Shown here: positions 26,402 to 35,943 of the stretch, piece by piece
Layout: every line of letters begins with the position of its first letter
Numbering within the stretch: position 1 is the stretch's first letter
DNA from: BJGO01 sp039810885
Lineage (GTDB): Bacteria; Bacteroidota; Bacteroidia; Chitinophagales; UBA10324
Direction: 5' to 3'
Assembly (NCBI GenBank): GCA_039810885.1
Contig: JBDHXV010000008.1
Location: forward strand, 7,844-71,843
Length of the DNA: 64,000 nt
The notes under the pieces: generated by a model
What the model was told of the DNA's origin: nothing
What the model saw: only the letters and a program-made list of their open reading frames with translations
Databases searched by the model: none
Translations under genes and position numbers: made by a program

Positions 26402-28771
26402 ATGAACCTGAGAGCACGCTGTGTCTTACTGTCCATTAGTATTTGCCTTTCTGCATGTTACTTCTCAAAAGAGCACTACCCTGCCCATGATTTGATACCC
26501 GGGCTTGTTATGCCGGTAACGCTAAACACCGACACGACAACGTTGTTTATAAACGACTTTTTGGTAAATGAACAATGGATGGATTCGTTCCATATTTCAC
26601 CTTCATTAAAAGGCACTCTCAGTACGGATAAAAAGAAATTACTAATCGAAGCCCGAAAGACTGATTCCAGGTTAAACAACCTTAGATTATATGCTCAAGG
26701 ATATTATTACGATATTTTGTTAAAGCAGTCGCCTAAAATAGAGGTACAGATACACTATAAGCCTAGCACAGTTGAGAAAATGCCCCATTCCGTAGAGCTT
26801 GCTTCCGAGCTTAACGGGTGGACTCCAGCGAATACCCCCTTTACTAAACAAAATGACGAGTGGGTATGCACCTTATATTTGAATCCCGGCCACTATCAAT
26901 ATCAAATTGTAATAGATGGTAAGTGGGTGCTGGATCCGGCAAATACGCAGAGAGCAGATAATAACGTGGGAGGATTTAATTCACTATTGAATGTAGGTAA
27001 CGATGACCGCACAAATTTTCCTCAACTCATAACCGATACATTCAACTCTCATGAAATTACTTTGACCGCACTGAACCAGCCGGACTCGGTGTTTGCTTAT
27101 TGGCAGAATTTCCGTATTAACACAAATTTGCAGGGCGGAAAAATTAGATTGAATATCCCTGAAACAGCTAAGCAGATGAAAGAATCATGGTTACGTGTTT
27201 TTTCATATAACAAGCTGGGAGAATCTAACGATGTATTAGTTCCATTGTCTATGGGTAATGTCGTTGAAAGCACAGACAAACTCACACAAAACGATAAGTA
27301 CAAAACGATACTCTATTTCCTTATGGTTGATCGTTTTAAAGATGGAGACCCCGGCATCAACAAATCGCTTAACGATAAGCGTGTATCCTCAAAGGCCGAC
27401 TATCAAGGCGGCGACCTGGCCGGAATCACTCAAAAAATTAAAGACGGGTACTTTACCCGGTTAGGAATTAACTGTATCTGGATTTCACCGATTACTCAAA
27501 ACCCGTGGACAGCTTATCAGGAATATCCTCAGCCCAGACGTTGGTTCAGCGGATATCATGGTTATTGGCCTATTACATTTACGACTATCGATAAACGATT
27601 CGGTAATGATGCTGCATTGGATACGCTCGTGGCAAATGCCCACAAAAGAAACATCAAAGTCATTTTGGATTTCGTGTCCAATCATGTGCATCAAGAAAAT
27701 CCACTATACAAAAATCACCCCGAATACTTTACCCCGGTTGATTTACCTGATGGCAGAAAAAATATACGCCTTTGGGATGAGTATAGACTTACTACTTGGT
27801 TTGATACGTTCATGCCTGATATTGATTATTCAAAGCCAGAAGTCGTAAAACTTATGGTGGATAGCAGCGTGTATTGGATAAAACGTTTTAATCTAGATGG
27901 TTTTCGTCATGATGCGACGAAACATGTTCCTGAGGTCTTTTGGCGTGCGCTTACAAAAAAACTAAAGGAAGACATCATCATTCCCCAGCATCGCGACTTG
28001 CTTCAAATTGGAGAAACCTTTGGTAGTCGTGAATTAATAGCCTCGTATGTGTCGAGCGGTATGCAGGATGCTCAATTTGACTTCAACTTATACTTTGATG
28101 CGCGCAGTGTATTGGCACAAGACAACACATCGTTTATTTTACTGAAAAACTCGATGATCAGTTCTTTCAATTACTATGGGTGGCATTCTTTAATGGGCAA
28201 CATCACCGGCAATCATGATATCACGCGCTTTATCTCTTTAGCCGGTGGCGCAATGACTTTTCAAGAAAATGATAAAGAAGCAGGCTGGAGCAGAGAAATT
28301 AAAGTAGAATCTCCCGTAGGTTATTATCGTTTGATGCAGTTACAGGCATTTAACATGACCATACCGGGTATCCCTGTAATTTATTACGGAGATGAAATCG
28401 GGGAACCGGGTGCAAACGATCCTGATAACCGGCGTATGATGCGCTTCGATATGCTTTCACAAGAAGAGATGAATGTAAAGTCGGTGGTAGAACGAATTAC
28501 TAATTTAAGAGATCATTCTATGGCTTTACTTTATGGAGATATTGATATACTCGCTTGCACAGATACCTACCTTATCTATGCCAGAAAATATTTTAACAAC
28601 TCGGTGATTGTACTTTTTAATAAGTCGCGGCAGGGAGATAAAATAAGCATAACTCTCCCGGATTATATTAAATTGAAAAATCCAAAAGCATTAATGGGAC
28701 ACAACTTAGACTTCACGAATAACACCCTAACCTTAGAAATGTCGGCAGTGAGTTTTGATATTATACAATAA
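26402..28771 (+). CDS. Lipoprotein alpha-amylase family (GH13) enzyme with glycogen-binding-like domain
   Basis: From ATG 26402 the product has 789 residues; a TTG 21 codons earlier is unlikely because the lipobox signal (ICLSACYF) starts at the ATG. After an N-terminal beta domain comes a CBM48/AMPK-like module (about 120-200, with ASELNGWTP and GHYQYQIVIDGKWVLDP). The GH13 barrel follows: FVSNHVH (region I), GFRHDATKH with nucleophile Asp 504, IGETFG with acid Glu 538, and TGNHDITRF with Asp 606. It is expected to cleave alpha-1,4 glucans or maltodextrins at the outer membrane or in the periplasm. Confidence 0.92.
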   Translation: MNLRARCVLLSISICLSACYFSKEHYPAHDLIPGLVMPVTLNTDTTTLFINDFLVNEQWMDSFHISPSLKGTLSTDKKKLLIEARKTDSRLNNLRLYAQGYYYDILLKQSPKIEVQIHYKPSTVEKMPHSVELASELNGWTPANTPFTKQNDEWVCTLYLNPGHYQYQIVIDGKWVLDPANTQRADNNVGGFNSLLNVGNDDRTNFPQLITDTFNSHEITLTALNQPDSVFAYWQNFRINTNLQGGKIRLNIPETAKQMKESWLRVFSYNKLGESNDVLVPLSMGNVVESTDKLTQNDKYKTILYFLMVDRFKDGDPGINKSLNDKRVSSKADYQGGDLAGITQKIKDGYFTRLGINCIWISPITQNPWTAYQEYPQPRRWFSGYHGYWPITFTTIDKRFGNDAALDTLVANAHKRNIKVILDFVSNHVHQENPLYKNHPEYFTPVDLPDGRKNIRLWDEYRLTTWFDTFMPDIDYSKPEVVKLMVDSSVYWIKRFNLDGFRHDATKHVPEVFWRALTKKLKEDIIIPQHRDLLQIGETFGSRELIASYVSSGMQDAQFDFNLYFDARSVLAQDNTSFILLKNSMISSFNYYGWHSLMGNITGNHDITRFISLAGGAMTFQENDKEAGWSREIKVESPVGYYRLMQLQAFNMTIPGIPVIYYGDEIGEPGANDPDNRRMMRFDMLSQEEMNVKSVVERITNLRDHSMALLYGDIDILACTDTYLIYARKYFNNSVIVLFNKSRQGDKISITLPDYIKLKNPKALMGHNLDFTNNTLTLEMSAVSFDIIQ

Positions 28772-28777
28772 GAGAAA

Positions 28778-29797
28778 TTAGCGTTGTTTTAACTGCCACT
28801 TCCATGCCGAGCGCATCATCGAATCAATATTATGTTTCGGATTCCACATTAATAACTTTTTAGCAAGGGAATTATCAGAATAAATTTGCATAACATCTCC
28901 TGCACGGCGAGGAGCTGATTGATAGTGTAACTTTTGCTTGGTTACTTTTTCAAAGGCACGAATGGCTTCCAGCACGGTGACTCCGATTCCACTTCCGAGG
29001 TTAATAATCTGATGCGGGGCTGCGTTTTTGTTTTTTATTAAGTATTGTAACGCTTTACTATGTGCATCAGCTATATCACATACATGCACATAATCGCGTA
29101 TGCATGTGCCATCGCGTGTAGGATAATCTGTACCATAAATAAATAATGAAGAAAGTTTTCCGGCTGCGAATTGGGTAATACCGGGCACCAGATTTTCAGG
29201 CTTTCCTTTCACTAACTCTCCTATGAGTGCAGATGGATGAGCTCCAACGGGATTAAAATAGCGTAGTGAAATGAATTTAGTTGTTGTTGATTTAGATACA
29301 TCGCCAATTACTTCTTCACCCATACGTTTTGTTCGAGCATAGGGTGAAACAATGTTTCCTAGGGGTGTTTCTTCCGTTACAGGCATTCGGGTCAAATCGC
29401 CATAGACCGAACACGAACTTGAAAAAATAAAATGCGGGGTGCTATAACGTATAGTTGCTTGCAATAAATGATAAAGCGACACCATGTTATTCTGAAAGTA
29501 CATGAGTGGCTCACGCACCGATTCGTTCACTGATTTGTATGCAGCGAAATGGATGATTCCATCAAAATATTTTTCTTTCTTAAATATTTTTTCAACAGAT
29601 TCAGGGTTACATAAATCTTCGTAATAGCATTTAATCTTCACACCAAGTATCTGCTCAACTCCTTTTAGTAAACGTTTATCTCCACGAGACAAATTATCGA
29701 CGCACACTACATTAAATCCTTTTTGAACCAAATCCACAAGAGTATGTGAGCCGATATAACCTAATCCTCCTGTTACAAAAATTTTCTTTTTAGGCAT
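28778..29797 (-). CDS. galE: UDP-glucose 4-epimerase
   Basis: GalE interconverts UDP-glucose and UDP-galactose with bound NAD. The 339-residue product from ATG 29797 starts MPKKKIFVTGGLGYIGSHT, the Rossmann motif GxxGxxG. The catalytic segment has SSSCSVYGD with the Ser/Thr and, later, the YxxxK pair in SPYARTKRMGEE. C-terminal substrate-binding segments such as RDGTCIRDYVHV are intact. Possible ATG codons at 29800 and 29812 would add residues before the Rossmann strand, and the promoter leaves almost no room for them. It is convergent with the amylase gene, six bases apart. It may feed sugar nucleotides to surface polysaccharides. Confidence 0.94.
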   Translation of the reverse strand: MPKKKIFVTGGLGYIGSHTLVDLVQKGFNVVCVDNLSRGDKRLLKGVEQILGVKIKCYYEDLCNPESVEKIFKKEKYFDGIIHFAAYKSVNESVREPLMYFQNNMVSLYHLLQATIRYSTPHFIFSSSCSVYGDLTRMPVTEETPLGNIVSPYARTKRMGEEVIGDVSKSTTTKFISLRYFNPVGAHPSALIGELVKGKPENLVPGITQFAAGKLSSLFIYGTDYPTRDGTCIRDYVHVCDIADAHSKALQYLIKNKNAAPHQIINLGSGIGVTVLEAIRAFEKVTKQKLHYQSAPRRAGDVMQIYSDNSLAKKLLMWNPKHNIDSMMRSAWKWQLKQR

Positions 29798-29801
29798 CAT
29801 A

Positions 29802-29831
29802 CAAAAGTACAAGCAAAAGGCACAGAGATAA
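29802..29831 (-). promoter_or_regulatory. Candidate promoter of galE, near-leaderless
   Basis: TACTTTTG (29802-29809, minus strand) fits the TAnnTTTG -7 box exactly; TTA (29829-29831) stands 19 bases upstream in place of TTG. The box ends only four bases before the ATG at 29797, so the transcript would begin at or next to the start codon. Confidence 0.45.
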
Positions 29832-29906
29832 GTCTATAACTCAAGAATACTATTTTTTCATCTGAATGAATTATGTTTGGTGCAACACAAACCATACAAA
29901 CAACCT

Positions 29907-31439
29907 ATGAGTCAATCAACCGCACATCCTAAAGGGTTATACTTACTGTTCATGACAGAGATGTGGGAGCGTTTCAGCTATTACGGCATGCGCGCCATCT
30001 TCATGCTCTTTCTTACCAAAGCATTATTTATGAATAGTGCCGATGGTTCTAACTTATATGGCAGCTACACCGGCTTAGTTTATCTCACTCCCTTGTTGGG
30101 TGGATATATCAGCGATCGATTCTGGGGAAATCGTCGCAGCATACTCATCGGTGGTCTATTAATGGCTGTTGGCCAATTCTTAATGTTTGTAAGTGCCAGC
30201 TTTGTAACAGAAGGTGCTCAAAGTCATGCTTCAATCAGCCTGTTGTGGAGTGGGCTAACTTTTCTTATAATAGGAAACGGATTCTTCAAGCCGAATATCT
30301 CTACTATGGTCGGGCAATTATATCCCAAAGGCGATGCCCGTATCGATGGAGCTTTTACCATCTTTTATATGGGAATTAATCTGGGGGCACTATTCTCGCC
30401 TCTCGTATGCGGCGGCTTAGGAGACACGGGCAGTATTTATGACTTTAAGTGGGGCTTTCTCGCAGCTTGCATCGGGATGATTATCAGTGTTATTTCTTTT
30501 GAAACATTAAAAAACAAATATCTTGTTACTCCGGATGGCACGGCTGTAGGTATGCCTGTGAAAAAACTGGATTTAAAAAATCTGATTTGGATTCTTGGCT
30601 CCATAGCTGCCATTTTTATAATGCTGAATTTCAAAAACTTTTTTAACTCAGATTCAGACGTCATCGGCTATTTGATATATTCATCAATGATCATTATGCC
30701 CATCATCATCTTTGCAGATAAGAGCCTGACCTCGGACGAAAAGCAACGTATCAGTGTTATTTTCATTCTTGCGTTCTTCGTCATTTTCTTCTGGGCATGC
30801 TTTGAACAAGCCGGAGCTTCTCTTACACTCTTTGCCGATACACAAACCGACCGCCATATTTTCGGATGGGAAATGCCTGCATCGTATTTTCAATCTGTAA
30901 ATCCGCTTGCTATCATTATTTTAGCACCTCTCTTTTCTTCTATGTGGCTTGGCTTGAGTGCAAGACGGTTGGAGCCTTCCAGCCCAATGAAGATGGCTAT
31001 AGGACTCTTACTTCTTTCCATTGGTTATATCGTTATTGCCTTTGGTGTGTACGGAGTAGGTGCAGCAACTAAAATCAGCATGTGGTGGCTTATTATTCTT
31101 TATCTGCTGCACACGATGGGTGAGTTATGTTTATCTCCCATAGGTCTTAGTATGGTTTCTAAATTGGCCCCTGCGCGACTCAGTTCTTTATTGATGGGAA
31201 CTTGGTTCTTGGCCAATGCAGCGGCTAATAAATTTGCGGGCACATTAAGCGCTCTTATCCCTGCGGGAGCCAGTGAAGGTGGTGCTGCAGAGGCTGTAAA
31301 AAATCCTGTTTTCCTTGGTATTGAAATAGATAGCTTATTTACCTTTTTCTGTGTATTCATCATTCTAAGCGGAAGTGCATCATTAATACTTTTTGCCTTA
31401 CATCGTTGGCTTGGGAAACGGATGCACGGTGTGCGTTAA
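29907..31439 (+). CDS. Proton-dependent oligopeptide transporter (POT/PTR2 family)
   Basis: 510 residues from ATG 29907 (a TTG ten codons before is less likely). The family signature EMWERFSYYGMRA (ExxERFxYYG) is near residue 18, and about fourteen membrane helices follow. The second PTR2 pattern, GFFKPNISTMVGQLY, is near 134, as expected. These carriers import di- and tripeptides with protons across the inner membrane, which complements the two secreted S9 exopeptidases in this window. No operon partner; galE diverges upstream. Confidence 0.93.
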   Translation: MSQSTAHPKGLYLLFMTEMWERFSYYGMRAIFMLFLTKALFMNSADGSNLYGSYTGLVYLTPLLGGYISDRFWGNRRSILIGGLLMAVGQFLMFVSASFVTEGAQSHASISLLWSGLTFLIIGNGFFKPNISTMVGQLYPKGDARIDGAFTIFYMGINLGALFSPLVCGGLGDTGSIYDFKWGFLAACIGMIISVISFETLKNKYLVTPDGTAVGMPVKKLDLKNLIWILGSIAAIFIMLNFKNFFNSDSDVIGYLIYSSMIIMPIIIFADKSLTSDEKQRISVIFILAFFVIFFWACFEQAGASLTLFADTQTDRHIFGWEMPASYFQSVNPLAIIILAPLFSSMWLGLSARRLEPSSPMKMAIGLLLLSIGYIVIAFGVYGVGAATKISMWWLIILYLLHTMGELCLSPIGLSMVSKLAPARLSSLLMGTWFLANAAANKFAGTLSALIPAGASEGGAAEAVKNPVFLGIEIDSLFTFFCVFIILSGSASLILFALHRWLGKRMHGVR

Positions 31440-31474
31440 TTTTCTGTATAACCTATTGAATATAGAGCTTAGAG

Positions 31475-31499
31475 CTTTTAAGTACGGCCTACTTAAAAG
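31475..31499. terminator. Hairpin after the peptide transporter gene
   Basis: CTTTTAAGTA (31475-31484) and TACTTAAAAG (31490-31499) form a perfect 10-bp stem with a 5-base loop, 36 bases past the stop. There is no strong T run, so it may be a weak terminator or an RNA-stabilising hairpin. Confidence 0.45.
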
Positions 31500-31675
31500 T
31501 CTTTATGACGTATTGCTTTTTCTATTCAAATTAACATGCACAACTGTACATGTTATGTTCTAAATTGCCATTAAAGTTTTAAAAGCATTGTGTTTTTTTT
31601 AATTATACAGGAACATAATAGTATCAACAAAGTATATTTCAGTATTAAATCAAGATTCTAATAACAACTTTACCT

Positions 31676-32762
31676 ATGGCTCATTCCAAATTCATGACTC
31701 TAATCATTCTCTTCATTCTGATTGGAACATACAGCAATGCCGAAAAGCCTGAACCAATAATCGTTCTGAGAGAAGATTATTCTAACCCCAATCCGTAGCT
31801 ATGGGAGTATGGTACAAAATGGGTTGACAGAAAAATTGAAAATGGAATTTACAAGGCTGAATCTATCAACTCGTCTATTAGCGCTGAATTGAAGTTTGGC
31901 CTAAGAATAGAACAACGAAATTGTTTTTTACAACAATGAGGTACAACTTAAAGTGATGAAGTTGAAAGGTAAGCCATCGGATTTTATTGGTGTTAAATTT
32001 TCTTTGTGAGAACTTGAATGACTGAATTATGAAAGGAGCAAGTATTACGACAGTCATTTCTTATTAGAATATTATTATCTCTACTTTAATGACCTTGGTC
32101 AATGGAAATTATATAAAGGAAACCTCAACCCTGATAGTAACCCAATACAAAGCGGACAATGTGTTGTCAAAGACTTATTTAATGATATTGATATTTTACA
32201 TCTCCCTACTCAAACAACAATCTCACTAAATGGAACACCGTTATGCGAGGTTAAAACTAAAAACATGTCGAAGTTATATTGGAGTGATATCCTCATTGTT
32301 GCAGCATCCGGTAAAACTAAGATTGGATTAGATGAAGCCGTATTCACCGGCTACTACGATCAAAATAATCAACCCATATTAACAGGCGACATTTACGGGT
32401 TTGTTATAAAAACATTTAATTATATCCATGCTTTTGCAGTTCGAAGACTTTCCGAAACGAAATATAAATTCATGGATGATTATGGAAGAATAAGAGGTAA
32501 TGCAACATTTGATGATATCGATGTAAATCAGAATAGCTCAAATTTAATTCTGGTTAAAGGCAATGGGCTTTACGGTTACATTAGCAACAACGGTGATTGG
32601 GTAATTCCGGCAGAATATACCGAGGCCTCAAACTCAGAATGTTATGAGACCAATGCCGACTGTTTAAAAGGATATTTCAAAGTTAAAAAGATAGATGGGC
32701 AAACCTTTTTTGTAAATGCTGATGGCAAAATTGTAGATGAAATAAGCATACAAAAGCAGTAG
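31676..32762 (+). pseudogene. Broken WG-repeat secreted protein gene
   Basis: An ATG at 31676 opens a signal peptide (about 20 residues ending TYSNA), but the reading frame meets TAG at 31796. Coding-like sequence then continues in the same frame to about 31910, shifts by one base near 31910-31920, and runs on in the new frame through TGA at 32007 and TGA at 32019, then openly to 32762. All four breaks are joined by plausible protein. The last 165 residues (from ATG 32265) contain WG-type repeats such as LVKGNGLYGYISNNGDWVIP. The gene was once about 360 residues. The intact 3' part might be expressed from ATG 32265, but the simplest reading is decay. Confidence 0.7.
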
Positions 32763-32895
32763 GGGTTTATAAATGTGTTTTAATATATAAGCGTCAAAGT
32801 CACTTTTTCAAAGAATCCAATTTCGATAACTTTTGCATTCGTTCAAAGGCACTCACGGTTTTTAGTTTCATCGTATTTTAATACGTTTGCCCATT

Positions 32896-33924
32896 ATGAG
32901 TACCTTACCTAAAGTAGCTGTCATAATTCTTTCTTGGAATGGTTTGGACTATCTCAAACAATATCTTCCCACCGTACTCGACACCCCATATATCAATATG
33001 GAGGTTATTGTAGCAGACAATGCGGGTACAGATCAAACGATTCCTTTTCTTCGTGAACATTACCCGAGTGTAAGAATTATTAGCCTCGATAAAAATTACG
33101 GTTTTGCCGAAGGCTATAATCAGGCTATTGCACGTGTAGATACTGAATTTATCATACTTCTCAATCAAGACGTGGACACACATGGCGATTGGATTAGCCC
33201 TATGTTGAACCTGATGCTGAACGATGATACTGTCGCAGCAGTGCAACCTAAAATTCGTTCGATTATGATACCGGACGAATTCGAGTATGCAGGAGCTGCC
33301 GGTGGCTGTCTCGATAAACTCGGCTACCCCTTCTGCCGTGGGCGTATATTCAATCACATAGAGAAAGATCTTGGCCAGTATGAGATAGATGAAGAAATAT
33401 TTTGGGCAAGCGGCGCTTGTATGCTGGTGCGTAAAAGTCTCTATGAAAAAGCCGGAGGACTCGATGCTGACTTCTTTGCCCACATGGAAGAAATCGATTT
33501 ATGCTGGCGCTTGAAAAACATGGGATATAAAATTATGTACTGCCATACGGGCTTGGTGTATCATCTTGGCGGTGGCAGTTTGCCTCAAGGCAACCCACGT
33601 AAAACGTTTTTAAATTTTAGAAACAATCTTGCACTGTTGGTCAAGAATTACCGTTATGGCTCTTTAAGAAAACTGCTTTTCATTCGTTTTCTTTTGGACA
33701 CACTCGCAGTAATGCAATTTGCACTCAAAGCAGAATTTGCAAACTCCATAGCCGTATTACGGGCCATCTTCGACTTTTACCGAAACTACTCTCTTTGGCT
33801 AACAAAACGTAAGGCTCTTAGCCAAACCATCCTCAACCCAAACTCTAAAGGATTATATAAGCATAGTATCATAAAAGATTTTTTTTTATACAAGCACAAG
33901 GTCTATCATGCGTTACGCCCTTAA
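32896..33924 (+). CDS. Family 2 glycosyltransferase (rhamnosyltransferase-like)
   Basis: 342 residues from ATG 32896. GT-A fold: VAVIILSWNGLDYLKQYL at the N-terminus, VIVADNAGTDQTIPFL for nucleotide binding, and LLNQDVDTHGDW holding a D-x-D-like metal site (about 97-99). WASGACMLVRKSLYEKAGG and EEIDLCWRLKNMGYK form the acceptor and catalytic part; the ED-x-D-type Glu/Asp are in HMEEIDLCWR. The C-terminus has hydrophobic and basic stretches suggesting membrane association. These enzymes add sugars to lipopolysaccharide or other glycans at the cytoplasmic membrane. Substrate unknown. Confidence 0.88.
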   Translation: MSTLPKVAVIILSWNGLDYLKQYLPTVLDTPYINMEVIVADNAGTDQTIPFLREHYPSVRIISLDKNYGFAEGYNQAIARVDTEFIILLNQDVDTHGDWISPMLNLMLNDDTVAAVQPKIRSIMIPDEFEYAGAAGGCLDKLGYPFCRGRIFNHIEKDLGQYEIDEEIFWASGACMLVRKSLYEKAGGLDADFFAHMEEIDLCWRLKNMGYKIMYCHTGLVYHLGGGSLPQGNPRKTFLNFRNNLALLVKNYRYGSLRKLLFIRFLLDTLAVMQFALKAEFANSIAVLRAIFDFYRNYSLWLTKRKALSQTILNPNSKGLYKHSIIKDFFLYKHKVYHALRP

Positions 33925-33990
33925 TGGATGACACGCTAATTTTTCGTTAGTTTTAGGGCTTCCAAATTGCACGGCCCGATTCGAGATTTT

Positions 33991-35943
33991 ATGTATTTGC
34001 AACGCTATCTTTTTTTATCCCTGAGCATTCTTTTTTCCGCTTGCCTGATAACCAAGCCCGTGAAAACCGGAGAAACCTATTTTATCGAAAAGCAATATGC
34101 TATTGCCGCACCTATGCTGTACAATGAAGCCGAAACAGAAAAAGATATATCGTTGAAGACCAAGAAAATATTTCTTGCTGCAGAAGCGTATCGTTTTATC
34201 AATAACACATCTCAAGCCGAATCACTCTACAAACAATGCATTGAGTTAGATTATGATCCTGTTGCCTATTATTACTATGCACTCATGCTCAAAGCCAATG
34301 GCAACTATAAAGAAGCTATAAAACAATTGGAGATTTACCAAAAAAGAAGCCCCTTTGATGATAACGCCGAGCGCGAACTAAAATCTTGTAAGCTGGCTCT
34401 TGATTGGATAAGTAAGCCTTTAAATTATCGTGTCAATAATCTGATGGGTTTGAATACCTCAGCTTATGAGTATGCTCCTTTTATTATGAATAATGGCAAT
34501 CTATTATTTACCAGCGACCGCCCGTTAAAAGATATGGCCGAGTATGGATGGACGGGGAAGAAATTCAGTTCACTCTATACCGCAGCGCTGAATGCTGATG
34601 GTCAATTTGTAAACCCCACACCACTTCCTGCACCAATTAATAATGCATATAATAATGGAGCTGCATGTATGAATAAAGATGGAAACGAATTATACTTTAC
34701 ACGCTGCGGAAGCGAAGGAAAAGAAAATGATTATTGTAAAATCTACGTTTCGTTCAAAGATATCAGCGGTAATTGGGGCGAGCCCGTACTCTTAAACTTC
34801 TTCGAAGACACGGTGAATGTGCAGCAACCTTTTCTCAGCCCCGATGGTCGAGAACTTTTTATGAGCGCACAATCTGTTGATGGCTATGGCGGTAAAGACA
34901 TTTATGTAAGTACACGAACTTCAGAGGGCTGGAGCACACCGGTAAACCTTGGAGCCACCATTAATACTTCGGGAGATGAGGTATTTCCTACAATGAATGA
35001 GGAAGGCGTTTTATATTTTTCGTCCAATGGACTTACGACTATGGGTGGCCTAGATATTTTTTATTCAAAAAAAGTTTCCGGTAAATGGAGTACTCCACAG
35101 AATATGAAGTATCCTATAAACTCGCCTGCAGATGATTTTGGAATGGTTTATCAAAAGCTAAACGATGCTGAAAAAGACAGCATACGAAGCAAAGGCATTT
35201 TAACGTCTTCTCGACCGGGTGGTGCCGGCGCCGATGACCTTTATCAATTTATCCAACCTCGATTACAAATATGTATTCTTCAATTAACAGTAAATGAAAA
35301 GGTTTTAGAAAAGCTGAATGATCCAAACTCTAAAGTGATAGGATATAAACCTTTAGCACAAGCCGATTTGAGTATTCAACTTCCTTCAGAAACGCAGAAA
35401 CTGAAAACAGATTCCGCAGGCCTTGTTCGCATCTTAGTGCCCTGTAGCATCACATTAAAAGTTAATGCGGGTAAAACTGATTACTTCTCTAAAACTGAAA
35501 GCATAACGATAGTGCGGCCTGCCGGATTCGATGCCGACACCTCCGTAACACAATATAAAATGACCCTGGATAAGATTTATCGCAATGTTCAAATTACACT
35601 TAGCAACATCTATTATGATTTGAACAAATGGAACATTAGATCTGATGCCGCTCTTGTTCTTGACACCTTAGTAACTCTGATGAAGGAAAACCCTGACTTA
35701 CGTATCGAGCTTGGTTCACATACCGATAGCCGTGCTGACGATAATTATAATTTGAAACTCTCTCAGAAACGTGCCCAAAGCGCCGTTGATTATCTCGTCA
35801 GTAAGGGTATTGACAAAAGCCGGTTGGTAGCAAAAGGCTATGGAGAAACGATGTTAGTAAACGGATGTAGTAACGGTGTACCATGCACAGAAGAACAGCA
35901 TCAGCAAAACAGGCGAACTACGTTTAAAGTATTAAGCGAATAA
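33991..35943 (+). CDS. OmpA-family lipoprotein with TPR and PD40 propeller
   Basis: 650 residues from ATG 33991; the signal ends LFSACLI, a lipobox. A TPR-like helical region (about 30-125) is followed by a WD40-like PD40 propeller (about 150-410, with blades such as QQPFLSPDGRELFMSAQS and DEVFPTMNEEGVLYFSSNG). A short beta domain and a C-terminal OmpA peptidoglycan-binding domain (about 535-650, ELGSHTDSRADDNYNLKLSQ and SRLVAKGYGE) complete it. This layout matches PorE-like and related outer-membrane lipoproteins of Bacteroidota that tie the outer membrane or a secretion machine to peptidoglycan. Whether it belongs to the type IX system cannot be decided here. The stop abuts purM. Confidence 0.85.
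   Translation: MYLQRYLFLSLSILFSACLITKPVKTGETYFIEKQYAIAAPMLYNEAETEKDISLKTKKIFLAAEAYRFINNTSQAESLYKQCIELDYDPVAYYYYALMLKANGNYKEAIKQLEIYQKRSPFDDNAERELKSCKLALDWISKPLNYRVNNLMGLNTSAYEYAPFIMNNGNLLFTSDRPLKDMAEYGWTGKKFSSLYTAALNADGQFVNPTPLPAPINNAYNNGAACMNKDGNELYFTRCGSEGKENDYCKIYVSFKDISGNWGEPVLLNFFEDTVNVQQPFLSPDGRELFMSAQSVDGYGGKDIYVSTRTSEGWSTPVNLGATINTSGDEVFPTMNEEGVLYFSSNGLTTMGGLDIFYSKKVSGKWSTPQNMKYPINSPADDFGMVYQKLNDAEKDSIRSKGILTSSRPGGAGADDLYQFIQPRLQICILQLTVNEKVLEKLNDPNSKVIGYKPLAQADLSIQLPSETQKLKTDSAGLVRILVPCSITLKVNAGKTDYFSKTESITIVRPAGFDADTSVTQYKMTLDKIYRNVQITLSNIYYDLNKWNIRSDAALVLDTLVTLMKENPDLRIELGSHTDSRADDNYNLKLSQKRAQSAVDYLVSKGIDKSRLVAKGYGETMLVNGCSNGVPCTEEQHQQNRRTTFKVLSE

Noticed and set aside
32007..32021. 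In-frame TGA codons as possible recoding (selenocysteine or Trp)
   Set aside because: Other genes use TGA as stop (for example ctaB and the PAAR gene), and the same gene also has a TAG and a frameshift, so decay is simpler.
32905..33483. 192-codon open frame antisense to the family 2 glycosyltransferase
   Set aside because: It lies wholly inside a clear glycosyltransferase gene and its protein has no recognisable domain, signal or composition of a real gene.
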